The notes beneath the pieces are model-generated. The model made no database searches. It had not been told where the DNA came from and saw nothing but the letters and a program-made list of their open reading frames with translations. Source: Eulemur rufifrons (taxonomy: Eukaryota > Chordata > Mammalia > Primates > Lemuridae). From it: a stretch of DNA of 64,000 nucleotides. The stretch is taken from contig NC_091008.1 of assembly GCF_041146395.1 (NCBI RefSeq), positions 7,825,501 through 7,889,500 on the forward strand. The letters run 5' to 3'. Below are positions 1 through 14,385 of this stretch, piece by piece; positions within the stretch are counted from its first letter, which is position 1, and each line of letters starts with the position of its first letter. Both the position numbers and the translations under genes were made by a program.

Positions 1-227
1 AATAGAAAGAAATTAGCCAAACAACTAAAAATATATATAGAAAAAATTAGCCGGGCATGGTGGTGCATGCCTGTAGTCCCAGCTACTCAGGAGGCTAAGG
101 CAGGAGGATCGCTTGAGCCCAGGAGTTTGAGGTTGCTGTGAGCTAGGCTGACGCCACGGCACTCACTCTAGCCCAGGCAACAGAGGGAGACTCTGTCTCA
201 AACAAACAAACAAAACAAAACAAAACA
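1..227 (+). mobile_element. Lemur-type Alu SINE, cut by the window edge
   Basis: Only the linker and right arm of a 7SL-derived Alu are present. It reads the AT-rich linker, then GCCGGGCATGGTGG, the strepsirrhine right arm GCTGTGAGCTAGGCTGACG, and a tail of CAAA units. The left arm lies outside the window, so target-site duplications cannot be judged. Non-autonomous element mobilised by LINE-1. Confidence 0.95.
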
Positions 228-1523
228 GAATGCATTCAGGGTGCATTCATATATCTGAAATATCATTACTTAAATAGATAACCATTAACTATGCAACTGT
301 ACCAAGAACTACACAAAGAAGTTTTAAACAGTCAAAGGGTTTAATATTTAAGGAAAACTGTGTGTTTAAATGACAACATTATAGACCATAGATACTTTTG
401 ACCTAATCCTTAAAATTGGCCTACACAATTCCATATTTTATTATTGTTCATATTTTACTATTCCATAGACACTAAAATCAGTTAGTGCTTTGCTTATTAT
501 TCTTCATATGTGTCTCAAAATCAGTAAGGCCCTGGCATTGAAATCTATAATGAAAATAGTGTACTTAGAATGATCATCATTACCAAATTTTACTTATTTT
601 AAGCATGCAATTGTACATAGAAATTAGAGACATGGTGTTTCCATTCTAATTCATGTGTCAGTAATCTGCTTAATCATATGGTTTTTAGAGACAAAAAACT
701 TAACGGAGAGTCAGAAGACTTAAACTTCCTTCCCAACTATCTTGCCCTAGTGTTAACAATTTTCTTGGGCCTAAGAAAAGTAGGAAATTGGGATGGAGTC
801 CAAATCGGCATGAAAGCTACTGGAATGCTTGTCCAAAATGAAGATTTCTGGAGGGGTCCACTCAGGTCTTAGATATATTAAAGGTTGATAATCTTTAGAA
901 AAAGTGCTCTCTTATATAACATTTGTATCCAAAGTCTGTATTAAGGCAATACATAGTATAACAACCTTCCTTCCCTACAAAATAATTTCTATAGCCTCTG
1001 TGGTTATTCTTAATAAAACAAAGCCTTCTCTTTAAAAAGTTAACAGATGTGGCAGATACAGTATTTCACTTGCTATTAACACATATAATATCCAGAAACC
1101 AACTTTATAACCAGAACGATTTTGTGGAGGAAGTTTGCCCTTCACCATAACTTTGAAGAAGCCTGTTTAACCTTTCTTTAGCTTAATAGACACATAATAA
1201 ATGTATCTTGAAAATACATTGAATGCAGAACATTAGATGATTAAAAAATGATATCTAATGCTCCTTATAGATTTGCCTTTCTCTATATGCACAAAGTATA
1301 GGATCTGAAGATGGACATCATGCTACATACAGCTTTTATTATACAGAATACTTTTTACTCTGTTAGATTGTATTTAACAAGTCTATAACTTTTTTGGTCA
1401 GATTATATGTTATGAACATTTTCCTCCAATTGAAGTAAAAGTCCAAGATTTCTTCAGACTATCTCCTAGAGTCATGTTCCCATAAGAGAACTTCTATTTC
1501 CATCAGTAAACCAGTATTGGAAC
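228..1523. other. AT-rich unique sequence, no gene seen
   Basis: About 1.3 kb of AT-rich DNA without a recognisable repeat, splice-like exon or RNA gene. The only frame over 60 codons (678-872, plus) has no recognisable domain and is the length expected by chance. Confidence 0.5.
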
Positions 1524-1540
1524 AAGAATTATAATTCTTA

Positions 1541-1870
1541 GGCCGGGCGTGGTGGCTCACGCCTGTAGTCCCAGCACTCTGGGAGGCCGAGCGAGTGGAT
1601 CGCTCAAGGTCAGGGGTTCGAGACCAGCCTGAGCGAGACCCCATCTCTACTAAAAATAGAAAGACATTATATGGACAACTAAAAATCTATATAGAAAAAA
1701 TTAGCCAGGCATGGTGGCGCATGCCTGTAGTCCCAGCTACTCGGGAGGCTGAGGCAGGAGGATCGCTTAAGCCGAGGAGTCTGAGGTTGCTGTGAGCTAG
1801 GCTGACGCCACGGCACTCACTCTAGCCTGGGCAACAAAGTGAGACTCTGTCTCAACAACAACAAAAAAAA
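1541..1870 (+). mobile_element. Lemur-type Alu SINE with perfect target-site duplication
   Basis: Complete dimeric Alu starting GGCCGGGCGTGGTGGCTC, with a left-arm pol III A box (TGGCTCACGCCTG) and a B box-like GGTTCGAGACC. The left arm lacks a few bases seen in the other copies (GAGCGAGACC in place of GAGCAAGAGCGAGACC). It is flanked by exact 16-base copies of AAGAATTATAATTCTT (1524-1539 and 1871-1886). The duplicated site is itself a perfect palindrome. Confidence 0.96.
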
Positions 1871-1884
1871 AAGAATTATAATTC

Positions 1885-1911
1885 TTTTTTTTTTTTTTTT
1901 TTTTTTTTTTT
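1885..1911. repeat. Poly(T) tract, about 27 bases
   Basis: Uninterrupted T run directly after the 3' target-site copy of the preceding Alu. It belongs to the pre-insertion locus, not to the Alu. Confidence 0.9.
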
Positions 1912-2842
1912 GCTTCTCATCTCTTACTTTCCAAAAGAAGGAAGACAGCGGATTCAGATCTCAATTTGTTTCATGTTTGGATCCTTCTAAAGTTCTGGCT
2001 TACAATGTCAGGGGCTTCTTGACCCAAACAGCACTAAGAATATAATGAATGAACACATTCGGCTCTCTTACTTGTGAAGCATACAGATGACTCTAAATAA
2101 ATTGCTTTTAAAATAAACCTTGTCAGATTATAGAAGTGTGGTGGAGAAGCACACTCTTACCCAAGGAAGAGGGAGGGTGGCGTTGTGCTGGGCAGGTTTT
2201 CTACAAGGAAAACCTCACGTAATTAACATGACTCTGGCCCTTTACTTTCAACATGCTTCCTCAATTAAGCTTTCGGGGCCTTGAACTACACTGTCTGGCC
2301 ACAGCTGCTAGAAATTGATTTATCCCAGAAGATCATTGGCGCTTCTGACCTCTCTCCATTAGAGAATTTTACTCAGCTTTTTAGAGACCTGCCTCCTTTT
2401 TGCCCTAAAGGGAGGGGAGAAAAAGAAACGACGTAAATATTTGCATACATTCTAAGAGGAACTTTCACGGTTTCAATCTTCTTTTTTAGACACTGTATGA
2501 TTGTACTTAGTCACTATTCCATGAAGGTAGAACCAAAGCTATGTCATGTTACACACACTTGCAAAAGTCTATAATGCAAAGAAAATTGAGTTAGCTTATC
2601 TTAAGAATATTAAAAAAAAAATACGTGGTGGATGTTTTGCTTACCTTAAAGAAAATTTATTTCAGTCCAAATCCTCATATAATTACCATTATTATGACTG
2701 TTGCATTTCTAAAAATTAACAAGTGATCACCAAATAACTGGTGGGAAATGATCATCCAATGAAGTTCTGTTTCAAAATGTGCTAAATAATCAGGTTTGTC
2801 AGCTCGAGTGCAGGACACTTACGGCCCTATCCATTGGCATGT
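1912..2842. other. Unique sequence, no gene seen
   Basis: Unique, moderately AT-rich DNA with a short A run at 2612-2621. I see no family-level repeat and no coding segment. Confidence 0.45.
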
Positions 2843-2959
2843 TATTTTTTTTTTTTCTCGTTTTTATAGAGTTTGCAAGGGTTACGTAAGTCAGAGATAC
2901 GTCTGCTTTTTTAAAGAGTCCAAGACCAGAATGTCCTGTCTGCTGAAGAAAACCTCCCT

Positions 2960-3186
2960 GCTCAGGGCACCGTACGTTTACAAGTGACACTCGGGACCTG
3001 GGCCCGTGACGCCTCGTGTCCCCGACCCCGTGTCTTGGCACAGTGTCCCATCCTGTGCCCTGTCCAGCTCTGCACTTTGGTTTTTGTCGTCCCCCTGCCT
3101 TGGTCCTGGTGGCTGTAACCAACCACAGGTGTTACAAACTCTAAATTGGAATTGGATGTTGGAGTCAAAAAAAAAAAAAAAAAAAA
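2960..3186 (+). other. GC-rich segment ending in an A20 tract; possible retrocopy fragment
   Basis: About 200 bases are clearly more GC-rich than the flanks (CCCGACCCCGTG, GTCCCCCTGCC) and end in a 20-base A run at 3167-3186. A GC-rich block ending in poly(A) suggests a 5'-truncated processed transcript. I found no AATAAA signal and no convincing target-site duplication, and I do not recognise the source. It may simply be unique DNA with an A tract. Confidence 0.2.
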
Positions 3187-3689
3187 CTCATGATAATCAC
3201 ACAGCTGTTTTAAATTGTGGTTAAGTGGCCGAAAACTGCCAAGAAACGCCACCCACATTCATTACTGTCTAAACGCAAAGGACGTGTGTACAGCGATGAT
3301 GAGGTTTCGCTTGAATCCCCCAAGCCATGGAGCAGACGTCCCTAATTGTCAGCTGGACCGTGCGGGCCTGTTGAAGATAATTAGGCTGCAGAGGCAACGT
3401 TCGCAGCAAGCCTGGCTTATGTTATTTTATTTTATTTTTTTTAAATCTCAGTGCAGGTTTTTATATCAGATACTATCAACTTCCTGTTCATTTTGACACT
3501 CTCATGCTGCCAGTCGGAAAACGGGGAAGAGGAAAGAAAAGAATTATCCTGAACGGACACAAATAATGCAGCTCAAAAGTCAGGGAGATCCGGCCCCATG
3601 TGTGAGACGCATAGAAGCAATTCAGCAAACACATCTAAACCAGGGGGGGGAAAAAATGTGGTTCTCTCTTATTTTTTTTTTTTTTTTCC

Positions 3690-4260
3690 CAAGAAGGATA
3701 ACTGAAATCTTTCTTAATTACCGCTTATTCCGATGACAGAATTGTAATTTATCATTTAGTTGTAATTTGACATATGTTCACACCTTTGCCATTTCCAATT
3801 TCCTCCTTCATTCTAATTGTCTGCTTCACTCGCCTGTCACGGGCTCCTCCTGGGATTAATTCGAGCTGTCTGTCTGCACCAGGCTACCGGCACACTTAGG
3901 GGCTGTCGAGAGCGTGACGGTGTCACCGTGCACACAGTTTATCTGAGGCATCACCCAGCCGTCACACCCCGGCTCCTCTCCTCCCCCCCTGTTTACTGTT
4001 TATTCCACTTTGCATTTGTGACTTTTCCGTGTTGTATGAGACTCTAATTATGCTCTTGGCTGTCAGCTGTAAAGAGAGAAAATGTTGCAGTAATTACAGC
4101 GGCAGGGAGGTGCCTGGGACCGGTAGATGTCTCCCTCTGTCTCTGAGATCCACGCACGATTTAAATACTCTTCTTGTTCCACTTTGGTGGGAATCCTGGA
4201 CAGATGCCTATACTCAAACATAAACACGCAAACATTCAAGCTAATGTGGCTTTTATATGC
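3690..4260. promoter_or_regulatory. Candidate conserved noncoding element (enhancer-like)
   Basis: Repeat-free block with several homeodomain-type cores: TTAATTA at 3714-3720, ATTAATTCGAG near 3856, and repeated TTGTAATTT. It also keeps CpGs (GTCGAGAGCGTGACGGTGTC near 3905). No long open frame has coding character. Dense TAATTA cores without coding potential resemble developmental enhancers. Conservation was not testable here. Confidence 0.3.
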
Positions 4261-4342
4261 ACAACCATTTTTTTTTTTTTTTTCTCATCTAGGAGCAGAT
4301 AAATCCACACAGGGAGACAGGCACCTCAGCTTTCAAATAACC

Positions 4343-4416
4343 ATTTTTTTTTTAATTTATTTTTTTTTTATTTCATCTTATTGTTATGGGGGATACAGAA
4401 TTGCAGGTTACAGACA
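4343..4416 (-). mobile_element. Short LINE-1 3' terminal fragment, lemur-like
   Basis: On the minus strand this reads CTGTAACCTGCAATTCTG, then ATCCCCCATAACAATAAG, ATGAAATAAA and an A tail. That is a diverged version of the LINE-1 3' terminus better preserved at 52498-52691. Only about 60 bases plus tail remain, an extreme 5' truncation. The T-run flanks (CAT10AA and CAT12AA) may be the target-site duplication. Confidence 0.6.
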
Positions 4417-5516
4417 TTTTTTTTTTTTAAAGGTCAATTGTTTTAATTCATGGGAGGTGTCAACACAGGCAAGGTGGGGAGTGGTGAGGGCCGTAGCATA
4501 TTTGGTGAGCACTGACAGAGTCCAGTTTTTTGCAGACGTAGATGTTTTGGTCCATTAGAAACTGCTAATGGTCCTTTTTCATTTTTTTTCTCCTTCCCCA
4601 AGCCATCTCAGCCCATTAAAATCCAGCGATAATTTCTGCACATGGCATCGTTTTTTTGTTTTTTGTTTTTTTTTTTTTTTGCCTTCTTTAGAAAAAAAAG
4701 TCTTCTTGTTGCTTCTGTCCTACCTAAACCGTAAAATGCAAGTTTTGTGTTCTGCTGCTAAATGGATTTTCATTGTAGCTGAAACTTCCTAATATGAAGC
4801 AGAGGAAATATATGCTCCCCCACACCCCTCTAGGCCATTAGGGTGGGTGGTAATTCATGAAATCATTTGCGGGCATTCCGCCATTGGCCTGAAAGAGCGA
4901 AAGTGACTCCTTTAAATATCTAATTATCTATGGAAATAGAGTTATATTTTGTTTTTCCTCTTATAATTTCCTCAGTCTTGCTTCAGGTAATCGTGGGACT
5001 GAAGATATTCTGTAGTTTAGATTTTTTTCCCTTTTTTTGTATCCCAGCAATTAATCTGCTAATTATGGTTATTTTTTATTTTTTATTTTTTTTTTTTTTG
5101 TGGTTTCTGACTCATAGCTTTAATCCTCTATACTGTAAAACACTATATAACTGCATGGTCATCATTTCAAATATTCTCAGCTTGTGAAATACCTGTATTT
5201 CTGCAAATATACATATTAAATCAGATTGCTAACATTTAGAGATTTTTATGGAAAACTAACCAGGCATGGGTAAAGAAAGCGACAGTCTATAAAATATGAT
5301 CTCTGAAGATAAAAATTGTGAAATATTGTCAAGGCTTCTTTTTAAAGTTTAAAATAACAGACTATACATTTCTGGCATTTTCCTGAACTACCTTAATTAT
5401 AAACATTATATATTAAAACAACCTCTGAGAATATTAACGTCTCTCGCCAATCAAAATCAACATTTTGATAAGTTTTGTTTTTAGTCTTCCAACTTTATTC
5501 TAGGGTAAATCAATTT
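4417..5516. promoter_or_regulatory. Unique block containing a candidate conserved noncoding element
   Basis: Contains several T runs (4650-4680, 5086-5099) and a repeat-free core at about 4850-5200. The core has TAATTCATGAAATC, an inverted CCAAT motif (CCATTGG near 4881) and CTAATTATC. The sequence is AT-rich and complex, with no coding potential. Enhancer-like by composition only. Confidence 0.25.
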
Positions 5517-5529
5517 AAAAATATTATTA

Positions 5530-8280
<2,751 letters not shown>

Positions 8281-9375
8281 ATATCAAAACTGACACAAGA
8301 AGAACTGTGAAAAATGGAAACAATGGTCCTGTATCTATTAAATTAGTCAAATCTCTAAATAAGAGCCTTCTTCCAATGAAAGCTACAGAATGTATTCTGT
8401 TCAATAATCCATTCTAAAAATCATTTAGGAAAAGTGAAATAGTCACATATAAAATATTCTAGAGGAAAGCAAAGAAGGAGTGATTCCCATTTCATTTGAT
8501 AAGGTCAACAATCTTTTACAAGAATGGAGAAAGATGCACCAATCTCTCTAAGTCCATAGGAGAAAAAAAAGCAAACCAAGTTGGTTTTATTATGTGAATG
8601 CAAAGTGGGACAATTGTTAACCAATCAGTGTAATGCATCAGATTCACAGAATAAAAGAGAAAAATCATATGATTATCTCAAAAGATGCAGAAAAAGCTAG
8701 CTCCCATAAAAATATTAGTAAACTAGAAATAGACATTTTCCATTAGAAAAAGCTTACAAAAGAATTAAACGAGTTTTCCATTCAAAGCCACAAATAAGCT
8801 AAGTGTATCTGCCATCACTATTTACATTCAAATATGTCCTCGAGATGTCCTCAGTGCAACATAGTATGAAAGCAATGTTACAAGAATTCAAAATGAAGAA
8901 ATAATCACATCTTTTTCAAATTATATTGTATGCATGTAGAAAATCCCAAAGAACCTATTAGGATTAATATCTAAATTTAAGATGATCTCTGGATATAAAA
9001 TTAGTAAACAAAATCAATTGTATTTCTATATGTCAACAGCAAACACTTTTAAAGTAAAATTAAGAACATTATTATTAATTACAATAGCATTAAAAACCAT
9101 TGAATGCCTGAGGGAAAAAAAAAATCTCACAAAATTTGCATAAAAACTCTACACAGAAAACTATAAAATATTTTTGAGACATTAAAGAAAGCCCAAATAT
9201 GAGGAAAGACATATTCTCATGAACAAAAATGCCAACTTTCTCCAAATTGATCCATAGATTCAATGTAATCCCAATGAAAATTCCAGACATTTTATTTCGT
9301 AGAAATTGACAAGATTTTAAAATTTACATGGAAGTCAAGAAGAGCCAAGGCACGCTAGACATGCCTGAAGTAAAA
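8281..9375 (+). mobile_element. Degenerate LINE-1 (ORF2 reverse-transcriptase region)
   Basis: Old LINE-1 in sense orientation. It opens with ATCAAAACTGACACAAGAAG, carries the eroded GATGCAGAAAAAGC segment near 8686, and later TTCAATGTAATCCCAATGAA at 9259, typical of the ORF2 fingers/palm to thumb region. Many stops and indels make it a fossil. It lacks a 3' UTR and A tail, so it is a fragment. Confidence 0.85.
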
Positions 9376-12311
9376 CTAACTCATCCAGTTGTAGATAAAG
9401 TCTACTGAAGCCAAATAATTTTCTCCCAAGTATCCTTTTACAATTTAATTGCAATAGTAATCTTTTTTGCATGTATCCTAAATTGTGTAGCTCTAAAGCA
9501 GGAATGGCGTGTTCTTGGCAAGATGGGATGACCTTCCCTCCCCATGACTATAGTTTTAAAAGGCTCTGATGAAAATGCATGTAACATCTTCCTCCCGACC
9601 TCCCAACAAACTCATGTCCTGCCCCCCAGAGGTTGCAGAGTTCAGCTCTTTTGGGTGTTTCTTCTGATATTTACCTCTGTGTTTAAATAATATGTTTTCA
9701 CTGAGATTTATCTTTAACTGTTGAGAGTGTAGCTCTATTGAATGTAGCTCTTCTCAGGCACGTACATATCTTTCCCCATCTATCATCATGATGCTATATC
9801 ATGTGTTCTTATATTAATGCTGAGTGTTTACCTTTTATGAGGATATCATTTTAATTCACAGCGAAGCCATATATGGCAAAAGCATGACATTTATTGTCCA
9901 AGTTTCTCTTTTTAGATCTAATCTAAACAGAAAATAAAAACCGTGGAGGTTCGTTTTTCGTTTCTGCCCTCTGTGCCTGAGACTAGCGTGAGTGTCTTTC
10001 CGACCTTGGGTGAGTTGTCTCGCGGTCCAGACTTACAGAGGGGATCAATCGTGGTGAGAACATTTGCAAACACCTTTGGGTGCAGATTTAAATCTTTAAA
10101 GTCTTTAATGATTTTTTATCAAAGTTGGTATTTTGAGCTTCTTCTGAAGTCTATTTTTCAGCGGGTCATAAGTTCAGGAAGGAAATAGGAATATAGTTCA
10201 TGATCTTCCTAATTCCTCATCATTCTGGAGATTCTGTCTAGAGACTCCAAACGCCATAGCCTGTAGGAGTCAAGAATGCAACAGATGAAAACAACCCACG
10301 ACAGGAGATAGAAAAACCCGAAGGTCTTCCTTATACAAAGGGGAGGCAGTTCCTCAGCTCTAGTTAATGATTACCAAGTAGGAATTCTGATTTATACTTG
10401 TGAGATTTTCACTTTGGAGGGGAAAACTGGAAATGTAGATGTTTCTTATTAAATCACCTATTTTTTTTTTAAAAAAAGTTAGTTAAATTTAACAAAGAAA
10501 CACTTTGTAAACGAAAACCAAATTGGTCTGTAGATTCCTGAGATGCCAGTTTATTCTAAAATCCTATCATTATCTAAAAATCCCAGAGTATTTGTTGAAG
10601 CAGGACAGGTTATTCTCCTGGGTTCAAGGAGCTCACGGGATTGAGAATGGATACCTTAGATGGAGAACAAAACGTGACGATAGAGAGAAAGACCCCCACA
10701 ATATGAAAATTTCACGGCTAAAAGTAAGGGCTACTCAACGCAGTCAGTAATGTAAAGACATACACTGGCTGGAAAAATAATTTGCCTTTGTAATTATTTT
10801 TTTTCTTTCAATGATACTCCCCCTGCTTCTTTGGAAGTAGTGGCTGAATTTTATATAACTAAGAAAATGTTAATTTTTAAAAACATTGTCAGAAGCTTGT
10901 TTACCATGGATGCTTAGGGAAGAAGTAGTAAGAATATTCTTACAGGTGAAGCAGTGAGCCTCGTTTCAGAGATATAGTAGGACTTTAAAAATAGAAACTA
11001 GCTAAGGTATTGTCGCAGGAAACATTGCTAAGACTCTGCCGTGTGGCATTGACAACTCGCAGAAGAAAAAAAGGGATTTTTGGCGTGTTTCTCTCTCTCT
11101 CTCTCTCTCTCTCTCGTTTCTTCTTTCTAACAGAAAGAGTATATTTCCCAAGAGTCATTGCATTTTTTTAAAATTCCACCACACATTCATGCATCAATGT
11201 CTTTTTTTCCCCAACTTCGGGACACAAGGCTAAGTTTATTTTTTCAAATAATGGAGGTCAGGGATAAGCCATAGTGGTCACAGCTTTGCTCTGGGAGGAA
11301 CGCTCACGTTTCAGTACCAGGTGATTTCAGTTAGGAATGCACCAAATCCGAGATTTTTATATAAAATCTAAAATATCAACTTTCCTTCTCTCTTTTTTAT
11401 CTCTTTCTTTCTGCTGTATAATATATGCACAATCCCGAAATGTGGAATATTTTGTTTAAAAAAAAAAATAAGCACGTGAGAATTAGTCTATGGAGCACAC
11501 AATTAAGTAGAAGCTTAACCATTTTAGTTTGAATTGTATAGAAAGCTAATGTTATATCACAACCAAACCTATTATTATTTTTTATTCTATTAGTCCATTC
11601 TCTCATTGCCAATACATTTACTTTTTCACTTCTAACCGACCCGATCTGATCTAATGGAGAAATTACTGTCCACAAACACGCGGCGTTTCCTTCTGTTCCT
11701 ATTTCCTGAACGAGCGTTTTCTTTTCATTTTGGGGACTGCCCACTCAGCAGCTCCCAGAAGATTTAGAGCAGGTGACCTATCCAGTTGATCGTGGCTCTG
11801 CATGGCAGCCCATCAGGAAAGGTCTCAGCGTCCAGGATCCTGCTACCCTTCAGAACCTGCTTATTATCTGAGCAATATGCACAACCTCTGGATTGACAAT
11901 TTCCTGGACCTCTTTCGAAACTTCATCAGCCTGGGGACGCTGTCTTCTGGTTGCCACATTTGCTCCTTCTGAGCCTGCCCCCCTCTCCCTTCTCACCCCC
12001 TCTCCCCAATCTCCAATATTCCTCACGTCTGTCTGTCAGATTACCGTTTTCCTCCTTCCTGCCATTTGCCTTGAGCCTGCAAAATTTTAGGCTGGGTATG
12101 GAAGGCATCAAGGTTATTAAATAGTCCTGCGAAGCCATAATTCACGTTTGGAACTTGGTGGGGGTTTGACCTTCTGATGGCCTGTGGAATGTTCTTCACG
12201 TCGCCTCCCTCTGCAGAGGTCCGTGTGGCTTGACTGTTATTTTTCTATTTTGGGGATTGAAGGAGAGGCTGTGATGAGATGAGTTTCTCTGGAAAACCTG
12301 AAGCAGATTAT
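9376..12311. other. Unique region, no gene seen
   Basis: 2.9 kb of unique AT-rich DNA with a CT microsatellite. The stretch near 9850-9960 and the block 10500-10760 look non-repetitive, but I see no exon with good splice sites, RNA gene or repeat family. Open frames (9943-10188, 11397-11744) carry no recognisable domain. Confidence 0.4.
11090..11115. repeat. (TC)n microsatellite
   Basis: Thirteen uninterrupted TC units in unique DNA. Pure enough to be length-polymorphic. Confidence 0.95.
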
Positions 12312-12327
12312 AGAAATTAGTTTAGTC

Positions 12328-12669
12328 GGCCGGGCGCGGTGGCTCACACCTGTAATCCTAGCAGTCTGGGAGGCCGAGGTGGGAGGATCGTTTGAGCTCA
12401 GGAGTTCGAGACCAGCCTGAGCAAGAGCGAGACCCCACCTCTACTAAAAATAGAAAGAAATTATATGGACAGCTAAAAATATATATAGAAAAAATTAGCC
12501 GGGCATGGTGGTGCATGCCTGTAGTCCCAGCTACTCGGGAGGCTGAGACAGGAGGATCCCTTGAGCTCAGGAGTTTGAGGTTGCTGTGAGCGAGGCTGAC
12601 GCCACGGCACTCACTCTAGCCTGGGCAACAGAGTGAGACTCTGTCTCAAAAAAAAAAAAAAAAAAGAAA
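12328..12669 (+). mobile_element. Lemur-type Alu SINE with 16-base duplication
   Basis: Complete dimer from GGCCGGGCGCGGTGG to its A tail. Flanked by exact copies of AGAAATTAGTTTAGTC at 12312-12327 and 12670-12685. Low divergence and a perfect duplication indicate a fairly recent insertion. Confidence 0.97.
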
Positions 12670-12713
12670 AGAAATTAGTTTAGTCGTTATTATATCATTC
12701 CAGGGACCTAGGA

Positions 12714-13160
12714 CAGGGCTGTCCAGTAGAAATATAATGCAAGCCACAGATGTAATTTTATGTTTGCTAGCAGCCACATTTAAGACGACAACAACAAAAA
12801 AGGGTAAAAAGAAACCAAGAGCTGGGCATGGTGGCTGGCACCTGTAGTCTCGCCACGCGAGAGGATCACTTGAGCCCAGGAGTTCAAGGCTGTCGTGAAC
12901 CATGATTGTGGCACTACTCCCCCAAAATATATAACACGGGTGGAACATACTTCACAATATATTTTGTTTATGTGTGTACATCCAACTTATGATAATTTTA
13001 ACATGCCGTCAATATTAAATTTTATGAATGATATATTTTACATATGTTCATAATATTAAGAAATCTTCAAAAACCAACCATGTATTCTATACCTAGAGGA
13101 AACATCTGTTTGTAGGACGATGATAATTTTTACCACAAAAATCTTGATCTGGGTTCAGAT
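12714..13160 (+). mobile_element. hAT-type DNA transposon remnant, 5' part
   Basis: Begins CAGGGCTGTCCAGTAGAA, then GCAAGCCACAGATGTAATTT and AGCAGCCACATTTAAG, a pattern I recognise from an ancient mammalian nonautonomous hAT/MER element. It is interrupted by a 7SL monomer (12818-12930) and resumes with GGTGGAACATACTTCACAAT and GATATATTTTACAT. The matching far end may be at 16126-16248. Exact family not assigned. Confidence 0.55.
12818..12930 (+). mobile_element. Free left Alu monomer (FLAM-like)
   Basis: A single 7SL-derived arm: GCTGGGCATGGTGGCTGGC, GAGAGGATCACTTGAGCCC, AAGGCTGTCGTGAACCATG. There is no second arm and the copy is strongly diverged, so it belongs to the pre-Alu monomer layer. 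It sits inside the hAT remnant. Confidence 0.75.
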
Positions 13161-13764
13161 TTCAAAAACTTGACATTTGAAAGGTTGCGTTCCATTACCT
13201 AAATTGTTCTAACCATACTGGAAAGCTTTCCAATAACTAAGATGAGTACCAAAACACATGTTCCCTTCAGTTTTTTAGGTCATTAACTGATAACATTTAT
13301 TTATAAATATGGACAAAATATGTTAAAATATAAATTTGGGCAGTGTCACTGAAGTTACGTGACACATTTAGAACTGTACTTTTTATTTTCAAAATTTGAA
13401 GTAGTTGATCTTGAAAGTTGATAGGAAGCTTTATATTCTATGGAAAATTTATTACTTAGTTAAAACCCTTTTTCTCTTTGTATGATATCTTTTATAGACT
13501 ATTCTCTATAATTTTATAAGAAATTTTAAGACTTGATAATTTTGTTTACCATCACCTCTCTCTATATAAAAATATTTTATTTTTCTATACAAGAATATAA
13601 GACATCTCATAGTTGCCCAAAATTACAAGCTCACATCCTATAGAAGTGATTAAAAATTTTTATTGGTATTTAATTCAGGTTTTAGGCCACTAATTTGATT
13701 AATTTTTGACAGTTGAGAGAACATTTTTTATCATATTTGCTATGGATGTGCACAGAGATATCTT
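13161..13764. other. AT-rich sequence, probably eroded repeat
   Basis: Very AT-rich DNA between the hAT remnant and the LINE-1 tail. I see no gene. It may hold unrecognised LINE-1 3' sequence. Confidence 0.35.
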
Positions 13765-13977
13765 TTTTTAAAAAAGCAAGACTATTGAGGGAAAGTGAAC
13801 ATACAATCAAATGCACGTATTTAAAGTATGCAAATTTTAAAAATTGTGAAATATGTCTATGCTCGTGAAACCCTACAATCAAAATAATGAATATTCATCA
13901 TCCCAAGAAGTGGCCCTATACGATCCCGCCTCCTTTCTCGTTCCTCACCTTCATCCGTAGGTAACCACTGATCTGCA

Positions 13978-14157
13978 TGTTTTAGGCTATTCAGGCCATA
14001 TACTACTCGACTCTGTAATTGTAGTGTGAAAACAGCCACCGATAGCATGTAAATGAATGAACATGGCTGTGTTCTAATAAAACTTTATTTACAAAAAAAA
14101 AAAAAAGGTAGCAGCATAAATCTGGCTCTCTGGGACCCAGTTTGCCAACCTTTGCCG
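13978..14157. mobile_element. hAT-type MER element nested in LINE-1
   Basis: Contains GGCCATATACTACTCGACTC, then TTGTAGTGTGAAAACAGCC, ACATGGCTGTGTTCTAATAA, AACTTTATTTAC, and ends CAGTTTGCCAACCTTTGCCG. This is the layout of a common mammalian nonautonomous hAT element. The start is eroded, so only the 3' two thirds are clear. A 14-base A run (14092-14105) interrupts it. Confidence 0.7.
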
Positions 14158-14254
14158 TAGATAACTTTATAAATTATAGAAACGTATATAAATGGTATTA
14201 TGCAGTATCTGCTCATTTTTTGGTCTGGCTTCTTTTACTCAGGGCTTCTTTTTT

Positions 14255-14385
14255 TGAATGATGAAAATATGCTAAAATTAGATTATGGTATTGGTTGCAA
14301 GCAATTCTGTAAATATACTAAAAGCCATTGAATTGAACCTATTAAATGGGTGGATTTTAGCTTAGCAAATTATATTTCACTCTCA
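14255..14385 (+). mobile_element. LINE-1 3' tail fragment, opposite to its host
   Basis: Reads ATGGTATTGGTTGCAAGCAA, CTGTAAATATACTAAAAGCC, TTGAATTGAACCTATTAAAT and GGGTGGATTTTAGC, the well-known sense-strand terminal segment of old LINE-1 families. It lies inside a LINE-1 of the opposite strand, so it is a separate insertion. Confidence 0.7.

Noticed and set aside
12392..12589. A roughly 65-residue frame ([14 protein letters not shown]...) repeated at 12392, 17335, 59273 and, on the minus strand, 26836
   Set aside because: It is the translation of the lemur Alu left arm and linker, repeated because the SINE is repeated. Not a gene family.
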